Assembly: GCA_003164075.1 (NCBI GenBank)
Contig: PLRZ01000229.1
Coordinates: 3,493 to 8,982 of the forward strand
Direction: 5' to 3'
Length of the DNA: 5,490 nucleotides
Source: Bryobacterales bacterium
GTDB taxonomy: Bacteria; Acidobacteriota; Terriglobia; Bryobacterales; Bryobacteraceae
The notes beneath the pieces were generated by a model. The model was not told the DNA's origin. It saw nothing but the letters and a program-made list of their open reading frames with translations, and did not search any database. How positions within the stretch are numbered: position 1 is the first letter of the stretch; each line of letters begins with the position of its first letter. Of this stretch, positions 4,622-5,490 are shown in pieces. The translations under genes were made by a program, and so were the position numbers.

Positions 4622-5490
4622 ATGAAGCCACTCCTTGTTTTTCTGGCGGCCCTGGCCACGGCGCAGGCGGCCGACTATAAGCTGACATCCTCGCCCACAA
4701 CCGTGGTCTGGGGCAACTATTGGGCCGATGCCAAGCCCGTACTGCGCATCAAGTCCGGCGACACGGTCGAGATCCTGACCATGAGCACCAGCAGCCCCGC
4801 TGCCCTGGCCAGAGTCGGCGTGAAGGACGAAGATATTCAGCCGGAGTGGAAGGCCATCTATGCCAACCAGCCGCCGCGTGAGGAGCGCGGTCCCGGCGGC
4901 CACATTCTCACCGGCCCCATCTTCATTGAAGGCGCGGAGCCGGGGGACGTGCTGGAGGTCCGCATTCAGAAGATCAAGCTGGCCACGCCTTACGCGTACA
5001 ACGGCTTCAGTCCGACGCGCGGAGTCCTGGTGGACGGAGATTTCAAAGAAGGGAAAAGCCGTCTGATCCCGCTCGACCTGCAGCGCAACGTGGCCAAATT
5101 TGCCGGCAACATCGAGATTCCGCTGCACCCTTTTTTCGGCAGCATGGGGGTAGCGCCTGATCGTTCGAAGGGTAAGATCGACAGCGCCCCGCCGGGCGAT
5201 CATGCCGGCAACATCGATAACAAAGACATGGTGGAAGGCACCACATTGTACATTCCCGTGCATGCCACCGGTGCGATGTTCGAAGTGGGCGATGGCCACG
5301 CGGGGCAGGGAAATGGGGAAGTGGACATCACTGCCATGGAGACTTCGCTGGTGGGCACGTTCCAATTCGTGGTGCGCAAAGACATGAAGCTGAAATGGCC
5401 GCGCGGCGAGACGCCTACGCACTGGATCGCCATGGGGCTCGACAAGGATCTGACGCAGGCGCTGATTCTGGCGGTCAAGGAAGCCATCGA
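4622..5490 (+). CDS. Secreted acetamidase/formamidase-family protein (3' end beyond window)
   Basis: The frame is open from ATG 4622 to the right edge, giving 289 residues with no stop. Residues 1-16 are a signal peptide (Lys2, hydrophobic core, AQA cleavage site), so the product is exported. The mature region matches the FmdA/AmdA family, which hydrolyses short amides such as formamide and acetamide to ammonia and the acid: HILTGPI (94-100), the glycine-rich EPGDVLEV (106-113), PLHPFFGSMGVAP (167-179), GNIDNKDMVEGTTLYIPV (196-213) and GAMFEVGDGHAGQGNGE (217-233). Acidic and histidine residues in these blocks (for example Asp199, Asp224, His226, Glu233) are likely metal or active-site positions, by inference. 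Characterised members are cytoplasmic, so an exported form suggests a periplasmic substrate. About 40-60 residues are probably missing at the C-terminus. It follows the REP-like cluster and appears to have its own promoter. Confidence 0.9.
   Translation, partial: MKPLLVFLAALATAQAADYKLTSSPTTVVWGNYWADAKPVLRIKSGDTVEILTMSTSSPAALARVGVKDEDIQPEWKAIYANQPPREERGPGGHILTGPIFIEGAEPGDVLEVRIQKIKLATPYAYNGFSPTRGVLVDGDFKEGKSRLIPLDLQRNVAKFAGNIEIPLHPFFGSMGVAPDRSKGKIDSAPPGDHAGNIDNKDMVEGTTLYIPVHATGAMFEVGDGHAGQGNGEVDITAMETSLVGTFQFVVRKDMKLKWPRGETPTHWIAMGLDKDLTQALILAVKEAI

Noticed and set aside
4547..5422. A 291-codon open frame on the minus strand opposite the acetamidase-family gene
   Set aside because: It shows no family motif and its complement encodes a well-conserved amidase with a signal peptide; it is a codon-bias shadow.

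Overview
The window is G+C-rich chromosomal DNA. The combination of genes, and the tight stem-loops centred on CTGAAG, suggest a member of Acidobacteriota of the Bryobacterales/Solibacter type. That assignment rests on recognised protein types and sequence style, not on a marker gene. No rRNA, tRNA, CRISPR array, transposase, phage or plasmid gene is visible.

Layout: (1) minus strand, 772 down to the left edge: the first 257 residues of a secreted phosphodiesterase-like protein of the PLC/GDPD superfamily. (2) Minus strand, 2557 to 881: a three-part protein with a cyclic-nucleotide-binding-like domain, a thioredoxin-fold domain and a thioredoxin-reductase-like flavoprotein; both classical CxxC redox pairs are replaced. 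(3) Plus strand, 2613 to 3047: a small two-helix membrane protein of the DUF6526 type, divergent from (2) across 55 bases. (4) Plus strand, 3239 to 4369: a polytopic membrane acyltransferase of the HGSNAT/NagX (DUF5009-like) type. (5) Plus strand, 4622 to the right edge: the first 289 residues of a secreted acetamidase/formamidase-family protein.

The gaps hold most of the regulatory signal. The 2558-2612 gap has a promoter for the flavoprotein whose -35 box lies inside the DUF6526 start, plus a small palindrome where the opposing -10 boxes would sit. A stem-loop overlaps the DUF6526 stop codon. A LacI-type operator-like palindrome precedes the acyltransferase gene. A cluster of REP-like palindromes fills much of the gap before the amidase gene. 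The two secreted-protein genes at the edges lack a usable Shine-Dalgarno sequence and have a -10-like box 11-12 bases before ATG, which suggests leaderless mRNAs.

The genes do not form one obvious pathway. The clearest functional pairing is the divergent flavoprotein/DUF6526 pair, which could share control. The most unusual object is the flavoprotein: it keeps the FAD and NAD(P)H folds but lacks the thiol chemistry its architecture implies. I did not find strong evidence for a wholly new multi-gene system.
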